This document shows positions 28,019 to 37,326 of a DNA stretch of 64,000 nt, in pieces (positions within the stretch are counted from its first letter, which is position 1; every line of letters begins with the position of its first letter). A program made the translations under genes and the position numbers. A model generated the notes under the pieces. That model was given only the letters and a program-made list of their open reading frames with translations. It searched no databases and was not told where the DNA came from. The DNA is taken from NCBI GenBank assembly GCA_944320015.1, contig CALUFO010000001.1, positions 124,001 to 188,000 on the forward strand. Direction: 5' to 3'. Source of the stretch: an uncultured Barnesiella sp. (GTDB lineage: Bacteria > Bacteroidota > Bacteroidia > Bacteroidales > Barnesiellaceae).

Positions 28019-29611
28019 ATGAAACGTATGAACAAAAAAGTATTATTTGTAGGATTGTTGGCCGGCTGTTTCGGTATGAACGCCTTTGCGGCCACAGAAA
28101 TCTATGTGAGCGCCTCGAAGGGTAACGACGGTTACAACGGTGCTTCGTGGGAAACCGCTTATAAAACCTTGCAATATGCGGTAGCCAGTGTAAAAGAGAA
28201 CGAAGAGACCATTATCTATTTGGAAGCCAATACTACTTTCGATACAGGCGGCCAATTGGATTTTGGTGAGAACAAAAACGTAACCATTATTGGGGAAAAT
28301 ACCACGCTTCGCGCCGCTTTACAAGCCGGTAAGGACGGTGGAGAGGGCGCTCGTATTATGCGTGCCGCGACAGGTTGTAATCTTACGGTAAAAGGCATTA
28401 CTTTCCTCAATGGCCGCCAAGTCACTTATCAACCTGCCGGAGGACTTTACTTTGCCGGTGATACGTTGGTGGTAGACAGCTGCCAGTTTATCGACAACGA
28501 GTCGGGCTCGGGAGGTTCGGGTATATGCGCTCGCGCCAAAGATGTGACCGTGCGCAACTCCTATTTCGACGGTAACTATGTGTACAGTAATTATGGTACG
28601 GGTGCCGCCCTTGTACAAGCCGGTGTGAACAATGGCGATGCAGGTACGCTGCTGGTAGAAAACTGTACTTTCTATCGCAATGATGTGCCGGGAGCGGGAA
28701 CAGCGATTTCGACTTACGATAATGCTGTGGGATACTCCAATGTGGAAAATGTAAAGATTGTCAATTGTACCTTTGTAGGCAATACCTCCGAAGCCGTCTA
28801 TACTCCCGATATAGAGAGTTCTGCTTCCAATCAAGGAGCTATCGATGTGACAGAATCTGCCGATGCGACGATATATATAATCAACAACACCTTCTACGAT
28901 AACGACGGCGCATTGCGTATCGGTGATATTTATAGAGGTGAGCTTGTGATGCTCAATAACCTTATTTTTGCCAACGGAGCCGGTATTTTTGGTGATCCCA
29001 GCTACACGGTAGCCAATTTGCGCACTCCTATCGAAGGTTACAACAACATTATCGTAGGCGCTGAGCAGGGTGTTAATGACGCTATCGACGACGAGTGCTT
29101 CACCAGTGGAAAAGCCCAGTACAACAATACGGTAGAGACTTTGGCTACCTACCCGCTGTCGAATGTGGCTCTGGCTACGAATTTGAGCACCGACAACTTC
29201 GTTCCCTATTTGGCGTTGACCGCCGAGAACAGCGACGCTGTGAACGCCGGTTATGCCACCGGCGAATATGCCGACCTTATCCCCACTACCGACATTCGTG
29301 GCTTGGCCGTTGTGGGCACGAGAGACATAGGTGCCTATGAATATGGCGCTACCGACCCGTCGGCTATCTCGTCGGTTGTAGCCGATGAATCGGACTTTGT
29401 GATTGTGGCCAATGGCGACCAAATCTCTGTCATGAATACGGCCGACCGTAACTTTACGTTGACCGTGGTAGATATGTTGGGTCGTACGGTTTATGCCGGA
29501 AATGGCGCTGGCATGATGACAGTTAACAAACAAGACATCGACGCTCATTGCGTAATCTTCGTGTTGACCGACGGTGTAAGCAAGAAAGTACAAAAAATGA
29601 TGTTGCATTAA
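28019..29611 (+). CDS. Parallel beta-helix surface protein with T9SS tail (second of a pair)
   Basis: 530 residues, same architecture as the preceding product: signal peptide (ending NAFAA), IYVSASKGNDGYNG, beta-helix coils (LVVDSCQFIDN, VTVRNSYFDGN, LLVENCTFYRN), then a T9SS tail from about 450 ending SKKVQKMMLH. Both share LGAYEY-type DIGAYEYG before the tail. The genes are 13 bases apart, so tandem duplication inside the PUL is likely. An in-frame ATG nine bases downstream is an equally good start. Role unknown; surface location is predicted. Confidence 0.8.
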   Translation: MKRMNKKVLFVGLLAGCFGMNAFAATEIYVSASKGNDGYNGASWETAYKTLQYAVASVKENEETIIYLEANTTFDTGGQLDFGENKNVTIIGENTTLRAALQAGKDGGEGARIMRAATGCNLTVKGITFLNGRQVTYQPAGGLYFAGDTLVVDSCQFIDNESGSGGSGICARAKDVTVRNSYFDGNYVYSNYGTGAALVQAGVNNGDAGTLLVENCTFYRNDVPGAGTAISTYDNAVGYSNVENVKIVNCTFVGNTSEAVYTPDIESSASNQGAIDVTESADATIYIINNTFYDNDGALRIGDIYRGELVMLNNLIFANGAGIFGDPSYTVANLRTPIEGYNNIIVGAEQGVNDAIDDECFTSGKAQYNNTVETLATYPLSNVALATNLSTDNFVPYLALTAENSDAVNAGYATGEYADLIPTTDIRGLAVVGTRDIGAYEYGATDPSAISSVVADESDFVIVANGDQISVMNTADRNFTLTVVDMLGRTVYAGNGAGMMTVNKQDIDAHCVIFVLTDGVSKKVQKMMLH

Positions 29612-29649
29612 TAATCGATATCCCTCTGTGGGGATTCTCATGTTAGAAA

Positions 29650-29682
29650 CCGCCCGGACTTGATTCCCGTCAAGCCGGGCGG
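29650..29682. terminator. Stem-loop after the PUL, possible terminator
   Basis: CCGCCCGG-A-CTTGA pairs with TCAAG-CCGGGCGG around a short loop, with one bulged A. No clear T-run follows, so termination is uncertain. Confidence 0.45.
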
Positions 29683-29721
29683 CTTCGTGTATATATACCT
29701 ATTTATAAAAGACTATTTAAA

Positions 29722-29761
29722 CTCTCCCTCTGTGTTCCCCCGTAGGGAAATGTAGGGGGAG
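29722..29761. repeat. Hairpin repeat H1
   Basis: CTCTCCCTCTGTGTTCCC pairs imperfectly with GGGAAATGTAGGGGGAG. Same family as 29844, 30206 and 38951. Confidence 0.65.
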
Positions 29762-29843
29762 TGCAGTAGGCGATGGGGTTGAACTTATGCTCGGCGATAG
29801 CCAAGATAGGGGAGGTGGCGCAGTCGGCGGGTTGAGTTTTAAA

Positions 29844-29882
29844 CTCCTCCTCTGTGTTTTGCAGAGCAAAATATAGAGGAGG
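29844..29882. repeat. Hairpin repeat H2
   Basis: CTCCTCTGTGTTTTGC pairs with GCAAAATATAGAGGAG over 16 bp (two G-T pairs) with a 3-base loop. The tip bases differ from other copies but stay paired. Confidence 0.7.
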
Positions 29883-30205
29883 TGGCACGCAGTGACGGAG
29901 GGGTTTAAATGCTCTTATACACAGTGTTTTATTTATTCCTTTTAACCCCTCTCCTCGGAGGGGTTGTTGTTCATTCTTCTCAGCAGCGAGAAGAACGAAC
30001 CAAGAAGCGCCGCCGCTGTTATCGGGCTTATTCGCTCGGTCGCTGCTGCCGCCGTCGGGGGCTGCGGAACTCGCTTCGCTCAGACAGTCCTCGCCCTGTT
30101 TCCTCCGCCGGCAGGCGCCCTCCCGGCCCGATAAAGGCGGTTTTCCCTCCCGGACACAATTGCCGTTATTTTTCAACCCCTCTCCTCGAAACTGCCGTTC
30201 CTCGG

Positions 30206-30241
30206 TTTCTCCCCTATATGGCTTCGCCACACAGAGGAGAA
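30206..30241. repeat. Hairpin repeat H4, inverted
   Basis: On the minus strand CTCCTCTGTGTGGC pairs with GCCATATAGGGGAG. The tip GGC/GCC replaces TTTTGC/GCAAAA of the 29844 copy. Confidence 0.65.
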
Positions 30242-30300
30242 GTGAAGATAGTTTAAACTCCTCCTCTGCTCGGCGATAGTTGAGGGGGAGTGGTTTACTT

Positions 30301-30384
30301 TGAATAAGATAAGATACGGTTCGGCATAATCAAATTGAAAACAAAGTTTTCATTTGTTTCTGCACTCACCTTTCATTATCTTTG
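30301..30384 (+). repeat. Promoter repeat R1, upstream of the M23 peptidase gene
   Basis: Long-type copy: ATAAGATAAGATACGGTTCG, then an inverted repeat (CAAATTGAAAAC / GTTTTCATTTG), -33 box TTTG at 30353-30356 in its 3' arm, 20-nt spacer, and -7 box TATCTTTG at 30377-30384. The start codon is 28 bases further on. Confidence 0.8.
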
Positions 30385-30412
30385 CTTCTCGAAAGAAAGG
30401 ATAAAGAATATT

Positions 30413-32071
30413 ATGCGATTACGAGCTATATGTTTATTGGTCATCTCGGCTTGGAGCGTGGGGATATGCCGAGGCGAGATGACGCCACCGTTGAAAATCC
30501 CCTTGTTGATGAGTGCCAATTTCGGCGAGTTGCGACCTAACCACTTCCATTCGGGAATCGATTTGAAGACACAGGGTCGCACCGGCCTTCCCGTTTATGC
30601 CATGGACAGCGGCTATGTATCGCGTGTGGTGGTATCGCCGTGGGGGTTCGGGCGAGCCGTTTATATCGCCCACCCTTCGGGCTTGACGACGGTTTATGGG
30701 CACTTGGAACGTTTTGCTCCCTTTATCGACGAGATTATCCGTCGGCAGCAATATGAGCAGGAAGAGTTCTCGATCGATAGCGAATTTGCCGCCGGCGAGA
30801 TTCCCGTAGCGAAAGGCGATATGATTGGGTACAGCGGGAATGCCGGTTCGTCGGGAGGCCCCCATTTGCATTTGGATATACGCGATACCGAGACACAGGA
30901 CCCGATGGATCCCCAAGAGTGGCTTTCGTCGTATATCACCGACGATGTGGCACCCGAGGTGCGTCGGTTGCTTTTCTATTCGCACGACGGCGCTATGGAC
31001 AATCCCACCGGCCGAATCGAGCGCAAGGCTGTGCGCAACGCTTCGGGCGGATATACCATAGGCGACCCGGTGCCGGTATGGGGCGATGTGTCGTTTGGGA
31101 TAGAGGCGTATGACCGAATGACGGGTACGGCCAATAAATACGGGGTTCACCAAGTGGATTTGTATATCGACGACTCGCTGTTTTTCTCGACCTATATCTA
31201 TCGGTATTCTTTCGACGAAACCCGTTATATCAATAGCTTTACCGACGAAGGGAAGATCATGCGCACCTATGTGGCGCCGGGAAACCGGTTGGAGTCGATT
31301 TATAAGCAGGTGGAAAACAGGGGTATATTCCATGTCGACGAAGAGCGCATCTATCGTTGCCGATATGCGTTGACCGACTATTATGGCAATTGCTCATATC
31401 TCGATTTCTCGCTTTTGGGCAAATTGCAAGAACCGGCCGAGCCGCGGAAATCGGGTGTGTATTTTTCCTATGCGGTAGACAACCTGTATAAAAAAGACGA
31501 TTTCGGGATTTTCGTCCCGGCCGGAGCCTTGTATGAAAATCTCGATTTTACCCGGCGAAAAATCGCTTCGTCGCAATATTGTTCCGATATTCACGAGATT
31601 GCTCCCGACGAGGTGTCGCTGCATCGCCCTGCCGAAATATCGATTCGGCTCACGGCCGATACCCTCGCCAATAAATCGCAGTACTATTTGGTGCGGCTCA
31701 AAAACAACAAACGGCATGCCGTGAACGGCGAGTATGACAACGGTTGGTACAAGGCCAAGGTTCGCAACTTCGGTTCCTATGCCGTGGCTGTCGATTCAGT
31801 GCGCCCCGAGATCACTCCTGTCGCCCCCGAGCGGTGGGAAGCCCGGGGAATAGTCACTTTGAAGATCTCCGACGACGAAAGCGGATTGAATAGCTACCGG
31901 GGCGAAATCGACGGGAAGTTTGTCCTGTTTGAATTGGACGGGAAAACCGGCCGTATATCGTACCGGTTGGAGAGTAACCGGGTGAAGAAAGGGAGTGAGC
32001 ACGATTTGCGGGTAACCGTTACCGATATGTGTGGTAATGAGCAGACCTATACCCACTCGTTTGTATGGTAA
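30413..32071 (+). CDS. M23 family metallopeptidase
   Basis: 552 residues from the start at 30413; a start at 30335 would lie within the promoter repeat and precede the predicted transcription start. After a signal peptide (about 1-22) comes an M23/LytM domain (about 25-170) with zinc ligands in HFHSGIDLK and GGPHLHLDIR and the PVYAMDSGYVSRVV lead. The remaining 380 residues are beta-rich and unrecognised. The family hydrolyses peptidoglycan cross-links in the periplasm. The next gene, a C69 peptidase, follows after 19 bases. Confidence 0.9.
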   Translation: MRLRAICLLVISAWSVGICRGEMTPPLKIPLLMSANFGELRPNHFHSGIDLKTQGRTGLPVYAMDSGYVSRVVVSPWGFGRAVYIAHPSGLTTVYGHLERFAPFIDEIIRRQQYEQEEFSIDSEFAAGEIPVAKGDMIGYSGNAGSSGGPHLHLDIRDTETQDPMDPQEWLSSYITDDVAPEVRRLLFYSHDGAMDNPTGRIERKAVRNASGGYTIGDPVPVWGDVSFGIEAYDRMTGTANKYGVHQVDLYIDDSLFFSTYIYRYSFDETRYINSFTDEGKIMRTYVAPGNRLESIYKQVENRGIFHVDEERIYRCRYALTDYYGNCSYLDFSLLGKLQEPAEPRKSGVYFSYAVDNLYKKDDFGIFVPAGALYENLDFTRRKIASSQYCSDIHEIAPDEVSLHRPAEISIRLTADTLANKSQYYLVRLKNNKRHAVNGEYDNGWYKAKVRNFGSYAVAVDSVRPEITPVAPERWEARGIVTLKISDDESGLNSYRGEIDGKFVLFELDGKTGRISYRLESNRVKKGSEHDLRVTVTDMCGNEQTYTHSFVW

Positions 32072-32090
32072 AAATAAAAAATATCTCGAT

Positions 32091-33734
32091 ATGAAAAGAA
32101 TTGCAATTCTCTCTTGGGTGGCTCTGGCCACCGGTGTGCAGGCGTGGGCCTGCACGAGCTTGATCGCCGGGAAACAGGCGACGACCGATGGCAGTGTGTT
32201 GGTCACCTATTCGGCCGACTCTCATACCTTGTATGGGGCTTTGACCTCTTCGCCGGCGACCGACTGGCCCAAAGGCGCCATGCGTCCCATCGTCGAGTGG
32301 GACACCAATAAGCCATTGGGCGAAATCGAACAAGTGGAGCACACCTATGCCGTGCTGGGCAATATGAACGAGCACCAGCTCACCGTGGTCGAGTCGACGT
32401 GGGGCGGTCGTCCCGAGTTGGTCGATACGACCGGAATCATAGACTACGGCTCGCTCATGCAACTGGCGCTCGAGCGAGCTAAGACAGCCCGCGAAGCTAT
32501 TAAGGTAATGACAAGCCTCGTGAAAAAATATGGCTATTGCAGCAGTGGCGAGTCGTTTACTATCGCCGACCCCAACGAGGTGTGGATTATGGATATGATC
32601 GGCAAAGGCCCCGAGCGGCGAGGCGCCGTGTGGGTGGCTGTGCGTATCCCCGACGATTGTATCGCCGGCCATGCCAACTATCCCCGCATTCACAAAATCC
32701 CGATGGAGGACAAGGAGAACTGCCTCTACTCGCCCGATGTCATTTCGTTTGCCCGGGAGATGGGCTATTTCGAGGGACTGAACAAAGATTTCAGTTTCGC
32801 ACAAGCCTACTATCCCGCCGATTTCGGGGGCTTGCGAGCTTGCGATGCCCGGGTGTGGGCTTTCTTCCGCAAGTACGACAAGAGCATGGACAACTATTTG
32901 CCCTATATCAACGGCGAAGAATATAATCCTTTCCCGCTCTATATCCGACCCGAACGCAAACTCTCGGTACAGGATATGAAAGAGGCCATGCGCGACCACT
33001 TCGAGGGAACGCCCTTCGATATGACGCAAGATGTGGGCGCCGGCCCGTTCAAGGTGCCTTATCGGTTCCGACCCATGTCGTTCGAGGTGGAAGGGAAGTC
33101 CTATTGCATGGAGCGCGCCATTGCTACCCAACAGACCGGTTTTACCCTCGTGGGACAAATGCGCAACTGGTTGCCCGATCCCGTGGGCGGTGTCTTATGG
33201 TTTGGTGTCGACGATGCCAATACATGCGTCTATGTGCCCATGTACTGCGGCATTACCGAGGTGCCTCGCTGTTTCAGCCCCGACAACGGCTCGATGTACC
33301 GCTTCTCGTGGACGTCGGCATTCTGGATTCACAATTGGGTGGCCAATATGGCCTATGCCCGCTATGAACCTATGATTGGCGATATTCGCAAGGTACAGAC
33401 CGCTATCGAGACTTCGCTCAACTTGCGTCAGGCCGCCGTCGACAAAGCCGCCGTCGAGCTTTATGCCACTTCGCCCGCCGAGGCCGTGGCTTATCTCACC
33501 CAATACAGCGACGACGCAGCCGAGGCTTCGACAGCCCGCTGGAAAGAGTTGGGCGAATATCTCATGGTGAAATTCCTCGACGGAAATGTGAAACAAGAGG
33601 AGAACGGCTCTTTCAAAGACAACGGTTACGGATTGCCCGATTCGCCGCTCTTCCCCGGCTATTCCCAAGAGTATTACGAAGAAATTGTGCGTCAAACCGG
33701 AGACCGTTTCCTCGAAACGCCACCCCGATTTTAA
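32091..33734 (+). CDS. Dipeptidase, peptidase family C69 (PepD-like)
   Basis: 547 residues from the start at 32091; the earlier in-frame ATGs lie inside the preceding gene. The signal peptide ends at AWA and is followed at once by Cys21 in CTSLIAGKQATTDGS, the N-terminal nucleophile exposed by cleavage in this Ntn-hydrolase family. Later family blocks include SSGESFTIADPNEVWIMD and RFSPDNG-like CFSPDNGSMYRF. It should cleave dipeptides in the periplasm. It is probably co-transcribed with the M23 peptidase, which suggests a joint role in peptide or murein-peptide salvage. Confidence 0.9.
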   Translation: MKRIAILSWVALATGVQAWACTSLIAGKQATTDGSVLVTYSADSHTLYGALTSSPATDWPKGAMRPIVEWDTNKPLGEIEQVEHTYAVLGNMNEHQLTVVESTWGGRPELVDTTGIIDYGSLMQLALERAKTAREAIKVMTSLVKKYGYCSSGESFTIADPNEVWIMDMIGKGPERRGAVWVAVRIPDDCIAGHANYPRIHKIPMEDKENCLYSPDVISFAREMGYFEGLNKDFSFAQAYYPADFGGLRACDARVWAFFRKYDKSMDNYLPYINGEEYNPFPLYIRPERKLSVQDMKEAMRDHFEGTPFDMTQDVGAGPFKVPYRFRPMSFEVEGKSYCMERAIATQQTGFTLVGQMRNWLPDPVGGVLWFGVDDANTCVYVPMYCGITEVPRCFSPDNGSMYRFSWTSAFWIHNWVANMAYARYEPMIGDIRKVQTAIETSLNLRQAAVDKAAVELYATSPAEAVAYLTQYSDDAAEASTARWKELGEYLMVKFLDGNVKQEENGSFKDNGYGLPDSPLFPGYSQEYYEEIVRQTGDRFLETPPRF

Positions 33735-33809
33735 CACGTTTTTTTGCACCGACTGTTAAATCGACGAGAAACTTTTGCTTAAATTGTGTGGCAGTCTCGG
33801 AGAAATAAC

Positions 33810-33817
33810 TAAATTTG
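33810..33817 (+). promoter_or_regulatory. -7 box for the phosphohexomutase gene
   Basis: TAAATTTG fits TAnnTTTG and lies 36 bases before the start codon. The -33 candidate ATTG at 33783-33786 has a long 23-nt spacer. Confidence 0.45.
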
Positions 33818-33853
33818 TCGCAAAGGAATAATTAACTATTTAGTTCTAAAAAT

Positions 33854-35605
33854 ATGGGAAACGAAGATTTATTGCAACAAGTAATCGCCAAAGCCCAAGT
33901 ATGGTTGGGCGAAGGCTATGACGAAGAGACAAAAGCGGCTGTGCGGGCTATGCTCGACAACGAGGATAAAACCGATTTGATAGAGGCTTTCTATAAAGAC
34001 CTCGAATTTGGTACAGGCGGCTTGCGCGGTATCATGGGCGTGGGCACCAACCGTATGAATATCTATACTGTGGGCGCCGCCACACAAGGTCTTTCCAACT
34101 ATTTGAAGAAGGCTTTCCCCAACCTCCCGCAAATCAAAGTGGCTATCGGCCACGACTGCCGCAACAACAGTCGTAAATTTGCCGAGGTGGCTGCCGATAT
34201 TTTCTCGGCCAACGGTATTAAAGTCTATCTGTTCGACGCGCTGCGTCCTACCCCCGAGGTATCTTTCGCAATTCGCGAACTGGGTTGCCAAAGTGGTGTA
34301 ATCCTCACCGCCTCGCACAACCCCAAAGAGTACAACGGCTACAAAGCATATTGGAGCGACGGCGCGCAGATGATTGCCCCGCACGACAAAAACACCATCG
34401 ACGAAGTGAACAAAATCACTTCGGTGAAAGAAGTGAAATTCCAAGGCAACCGCGATTTGATCGAGATTATCGGCGAGGAGATAGACCGTCGTTACCTCGA
34501 CCGCATCAAAACCCTCTCGCTCAGTCCCGAGGTTATTGCTCGCCACCACGATATGAAAATCGTTTATACGCCTATCCACGGTACCGGCGTGCGCCTCATT
34601 CCCGCGTCGTTGAAGAACTTCGGATTCACCAATATCATACATGTGCCCGAGCAAGATGTCGTAAGCGGCGACTTCCCCACGGTAGTTTCGCCCAACCCCG
34701 AGGAGCCTGCTGCCCTCGATATGGCCATTAAGAAAGCGGTCGAGACCGACGCCGAACTGGTAATGGCCTCCGACCCCGACGCCGACCGTATCGGTATCGC
34801 CGTGCGCAACGACAAGGGTGAGTTTGTCCTCGTAAACGGCAACCAGATTGTCATGATATTCCTCAACTACCTTATGACCCGCAACAAGGAACTGGGGCTG
34901 CTCAAAGGCAACGAGTATATCGTAAAGACCATTGTTACGACCGAGACGATCAAAACTATCGCCGAGCGCAACGGCTTTAAGATGTACGACTGCTATACCG
35001 GTTTCAAATGGATTGCTTCGGTCATTCGTGAGAACGAAGGGAAAGCCCGCTATATAGGCGGAGGCGAAGAAAGCTACGGTTTCCTTCCCGAAGATTTCGT
35101 ACGCGACAAAGATTCTGTTTCGTCCATCTCGCTCATGGCCGAGATCGCCGCATGGGCCAAAGACAAGGGCATGACCATGTACCAGATGTTGCAAGACATC
35201 TATATCAAATATGGGTACTCCAAAGAGAAAGGAATCTCGGTTGTTCGCAAAGGAAAATCGGGCGCCGAGGAGATTGTCGCCATGATGAAGAACTTCCGGG
35301 CAAACCCGATGAAAGAGTTGGGTGGCTCGCCCGTGGTGTTGATCAAAGACTACGAGTCGCTCGAAGCCCTCGAGCCCTCAACCGGCAACAAGACCAAACT
35401 CGATATGCCCACCACTTCCAATGTGCTGCAATACTTCACGGCCGACGGCTCGAAGGTGTCGATTCGTCCCTCGGGAACCGAGCCTAAGATCAAATTCTAT
35501 ATCGAAGTGCGCGGTATCAAAATGGATAGCTATGCCGATTACGACGCTGCCAATGCGGCTGCCGACGCCAAAATCGAGACTATCAAAAAGCAACTGGGTA
35601 TCTGA
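33854..35605 (+). CDS. Phosphoglucomutase/phosphomannomutase
   Basis: 583 residues, alpha-D-phosphohexomutase family. The phosphoserine loop is TASHNPKEYNGYK (Ser154), the magnesium loop is DPDADRIG and the sugar-binding loop GGGEESYGF; the C-terminal phosphate-binding loop is RPSGTEPKIKFY. The size and N-terminal KDLEFGTGGLRGIMGVG match the long PGM2-like subgroup. It interconverts hexose 1- and 6-phosphates in the cytoplasm, linking glycolysis to nucleotide-sugar synthesis. It is a single-gene unit with its own promoter and a hairpin behind it. Confidence 0.93.
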   Translation: MGNEDLLQQVIAKAQVWLGEGYDEETKAAVRAMLDNEDKTDLIEAFYKDLEFGTGGLRGIMGVGTNRMNIYTVGAATQGLSNYLKKAFPNLPQIKVAIGHDCRNNSRKFAEVAADIFSANGIKVYLFDALRPTPEVSFAIRELGCQSGVILTASHNPKEYNGYKAYWSDGAQMIAPHDKNTIDEVNKITSVKEVKFQGNRDLIEIIGEEIDRRYLDRIKTLSLSPEVIARHHDMKIVYTPIHGTGVRLIPASLKNFGFTNIIHVPEQDVVSGDFPTVVSPNPEEPAALDMAIKKAVETDAELVMASDPDADRIGIAVRNDKGEFVLVNGNQIVMIFLNYLMTRNKELGLLKGNEYIVKTIVTTETIKTIAERNGFKMYDCYTGFKWIASVIRENEGKARYIGGGEESYGFLPEDFVRDKDSVSSISLMAEIAAWAKDKGMTMYQMLQDIYIKYGYSKEKGISVVRKGKSGAEEIVAMMKNFRANPMKELGGSPVVLIKDYESLEALEPSTGNKTKLDMPTTSNVLQYFTADGSKVSIRPSGTEPKIKFYIEVRGIKMDSYADYDAANAAADAKIETIKKQLGI

Positions 35606-35647
35606 TGAAATCCTTCGTGGAGTGACTCGTACACTCCCGACTGAAAT

Positions 35648-35688
35648 AGCGAGGGGCTGTGCTGAAATTTTCGGCACAGCCCCTCGCT
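35648..35688. terminator. Stem-loop between convergent genes
   Basis: Perfect 15-bp stem: AGCGAGGGGCTGTGC at 35648-35662 with GCACAGCCCCTCGCT at 35674-35688. No long T-run on either side; position between the mutase and prfC supports a bidirectional terminator. Confidence 0.6.
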
Positions 35689-35741
35689 CTATAACAGCTC
35701 TCCCATGTGCAATGGCGGAGCGTTATGTGGTAGAGACTCGG

Positions 35742-37322
35742 TTAAAATTCCGAGGTGAAATGGAATTTAATTTTTGGGAAATCGGTTTGCGCCATTTGCA
35801 GCACATAGTTCGAGTCGGCCATAAAGACATCGCGCCCCTCACGGTCGACACTCATGAACTGGTGTTTGCGCTTTTTGAAAGCGTCGAGCGCCTCGGGGTC
35901 GTCGCTTTCGATCCAGCATGCTTTGTAGAGGCTGATAGGTTCCCAACGGCATTGGGCGCCATACTCGTGTAAAAGGCGGTATTGGATTACCTCGAATTGC
36001 AGTTGCCCCACGGTGCCGATGATTTTACGGCCGTTGAACTGACTTATAAACAACTGCGCCACGCCTTCGTCCATGAGTTGGTCTATGCCTTTGTTGAGTT
36101 GTTTCGACTTCATGGGATCGTCGTTTTCGATGTATTTGAACATCTCGGGCGAGAAGCTGGGCAGCCCCTTGAAATGTAATTCTTCGCCGCAAGTGAGTGT
36201 GTCGCCGATCTTGAAGTTGCCGGTGTCGGGCAGGCCCACGATGTCGCCGGGGTAAGCCTCGTCGACCACCGATTTTTTCTGAGCCATGAAAGCCGTGGGG
36301 CTCGAGAATCGCATCATCTTGTTGCTGCGCACATGTTTGTAGTTGGCATTGCGCTCGAATTTACCCGAGCACACTTTCACGAAAGCGATGCAACTGCGGT
36401 GGTTGGGGTCCATGTTGGCGTGAATCTTGAATACAAAGCCGGTGAAATTCTCTTCATCGGGGCGCACCACCCGTTCCACAGCCTGAATAGGCTTGGGCGA
36501 GGGGGCTATTTTCACAAAGCAGTCGAGCAACTCTTTGACTCCGAACATATTCAATGCCGAGCCGAAGAATACGGGTGCTGTCTTGGCGGCGAGATAATCG
36601 GCCACGTCAAACTCGGGGTACACACCCTCGATGAGTTCGAGGTCGGCGCGCAGCTTCTCGGCATCTTGCTCGCCGATATACGATTCCAATTCGGGGCTGT
36701 TCACGTCGTTGAGTTCGATGCGCTCGGTCACCACCTGCTTGTTGGGGGTAAAGAGGTTGAGGTTTTGCTCGTAGATGTTATACACTCCCTTGAACTTTTG
36801 CCCGATGTTGATAGGCCAACTCAGCGGACGGACGTTGATTTTCAACTCGGCTTCCAGTTCGTCGAGAATGTCGAAGGGGTCGCGTCCCTCGCGGTCGAGT
36901 TTGTTGACAAACACGATGACCGGGGTGTTGCGCATGCGGCACACCTCCATGAGCTTGCGGGTTTGGGTCTCCACACCTTTGGCCACGTCGACCACGATAA
37001 TCACGCTATCGACAGCGGTGAGGGTGCGGTAGGTGTCCTCGGCGAAGTCTTGGTGACCCGGCGTGTCGAGAATGTTTATTTTGTAATCGCCATAGTTGAA
37101 GCCCATGACCGAAGTGGCCACCGAGATACCACGTTGTTTCTCGATTTCCATCCAGTCCGAGGTGGCGGTTTTTTTGATTTTGTTCGATTTTACGGCTCCG
37201 GCAATATGGATAGCGCCTCCGAAAAGAAGCAGTTTCTCGGTCAATGTGGTCTTACCGGCGTCGGGGTGGCTGATAATGGCAAAAGTTCTGCGTTTACTGA
37301 TTTCCTCTGTAAGTGTACTCAC
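35742..37322 (-). CDS. prfC: Peptide chain release factor 3
   Basis: 526 residues, the normal RF3 length. GTPase motifs: [13 protein letters not shown] (P-loop), DTPGHQDF (G3) and [10 protein letters not shown] (G4); the RF3-specific [12 protein letters not shown] follows the P-loop. RF3 recycles RF1/RF2 from the ribosome after termination. The gene lies 4 bases after rfbD, so the two are co-transcribed. Confidence 0.96.
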   Translation of the reverse strand: MSTLTEEISKRRTFAIISHPDAGKTTLTEKLLLFGGAIHIAGAVKSNKIKKTATSDWMEIEKQRGISVATSVMGFNYGDYKINILDTPGHQDFAEDTYRTLTAVDSVIIVVDVAKGVETQTRKLMEVCRMRNTPVIVFVNKLDREGRDPFDILDELEAELKINVRPLSWPINIGQKFKGVYNIYEQNLNLFTPNKQVVTERIELNDVNSPELESYIGEQDAEKLRADLELIEGVYPEFDVADYLAAKTAPVFFGSALNMFGVKELLDCFVKIAPSPKPIQAVERVVRPDEENFTGFVFKIHANMDPNHRSCIAFVKVCSGKFERNANYKHVRSNKMMRFSSPTAFMAQKKSVVDEAYPGDIVGLPDTGNFKIGDTLTCGEELHFKGLPSFSPEMFKYIENDDPMKSKQLNKGIDQLMDEGVAQLFISQFNGRKIIGTVGQLQFEVIQYRLLHEYGAQCRWEPISLYKACWIESDDPEALDAFKKRKHQFMSVDREGRDVFMADSNYVLQMAQTDFPKIKFHFTSEF

Positions 37323-37326
37323 GATT

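Larger units (their letters stand above)
29612..30412. other. Gene-free region made of hairpin repeats
   Basis: About 800 bases without a credible gene. Contents: a hairpin behind the PUL (29650-29682), hairpin-repeat copies at 29722-29761, 29844-29882 and (inverted) 30206-30241, conserved GCTCGGCGATAG blocks at about 29790 and 30270, and promoter repeat R1 at 30301-30384. The 175-codon minus-strand frame across it is a by-product of these repeats. Confidence 0.7.

Noticed and set aside
29703..30230. 175-codon minus-strand frame
   Set aside because: It runs through hairpin-repeat copies H1, H2 and H4, has low-complexity composition and no recognisable domain; it exists because the repeats happen to be open.
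33869..35194. 441-codon minus-strand frame opposite the phosphohexomutase
   Set aside because: Antisense shadow of a gene with intact catalytic loops.
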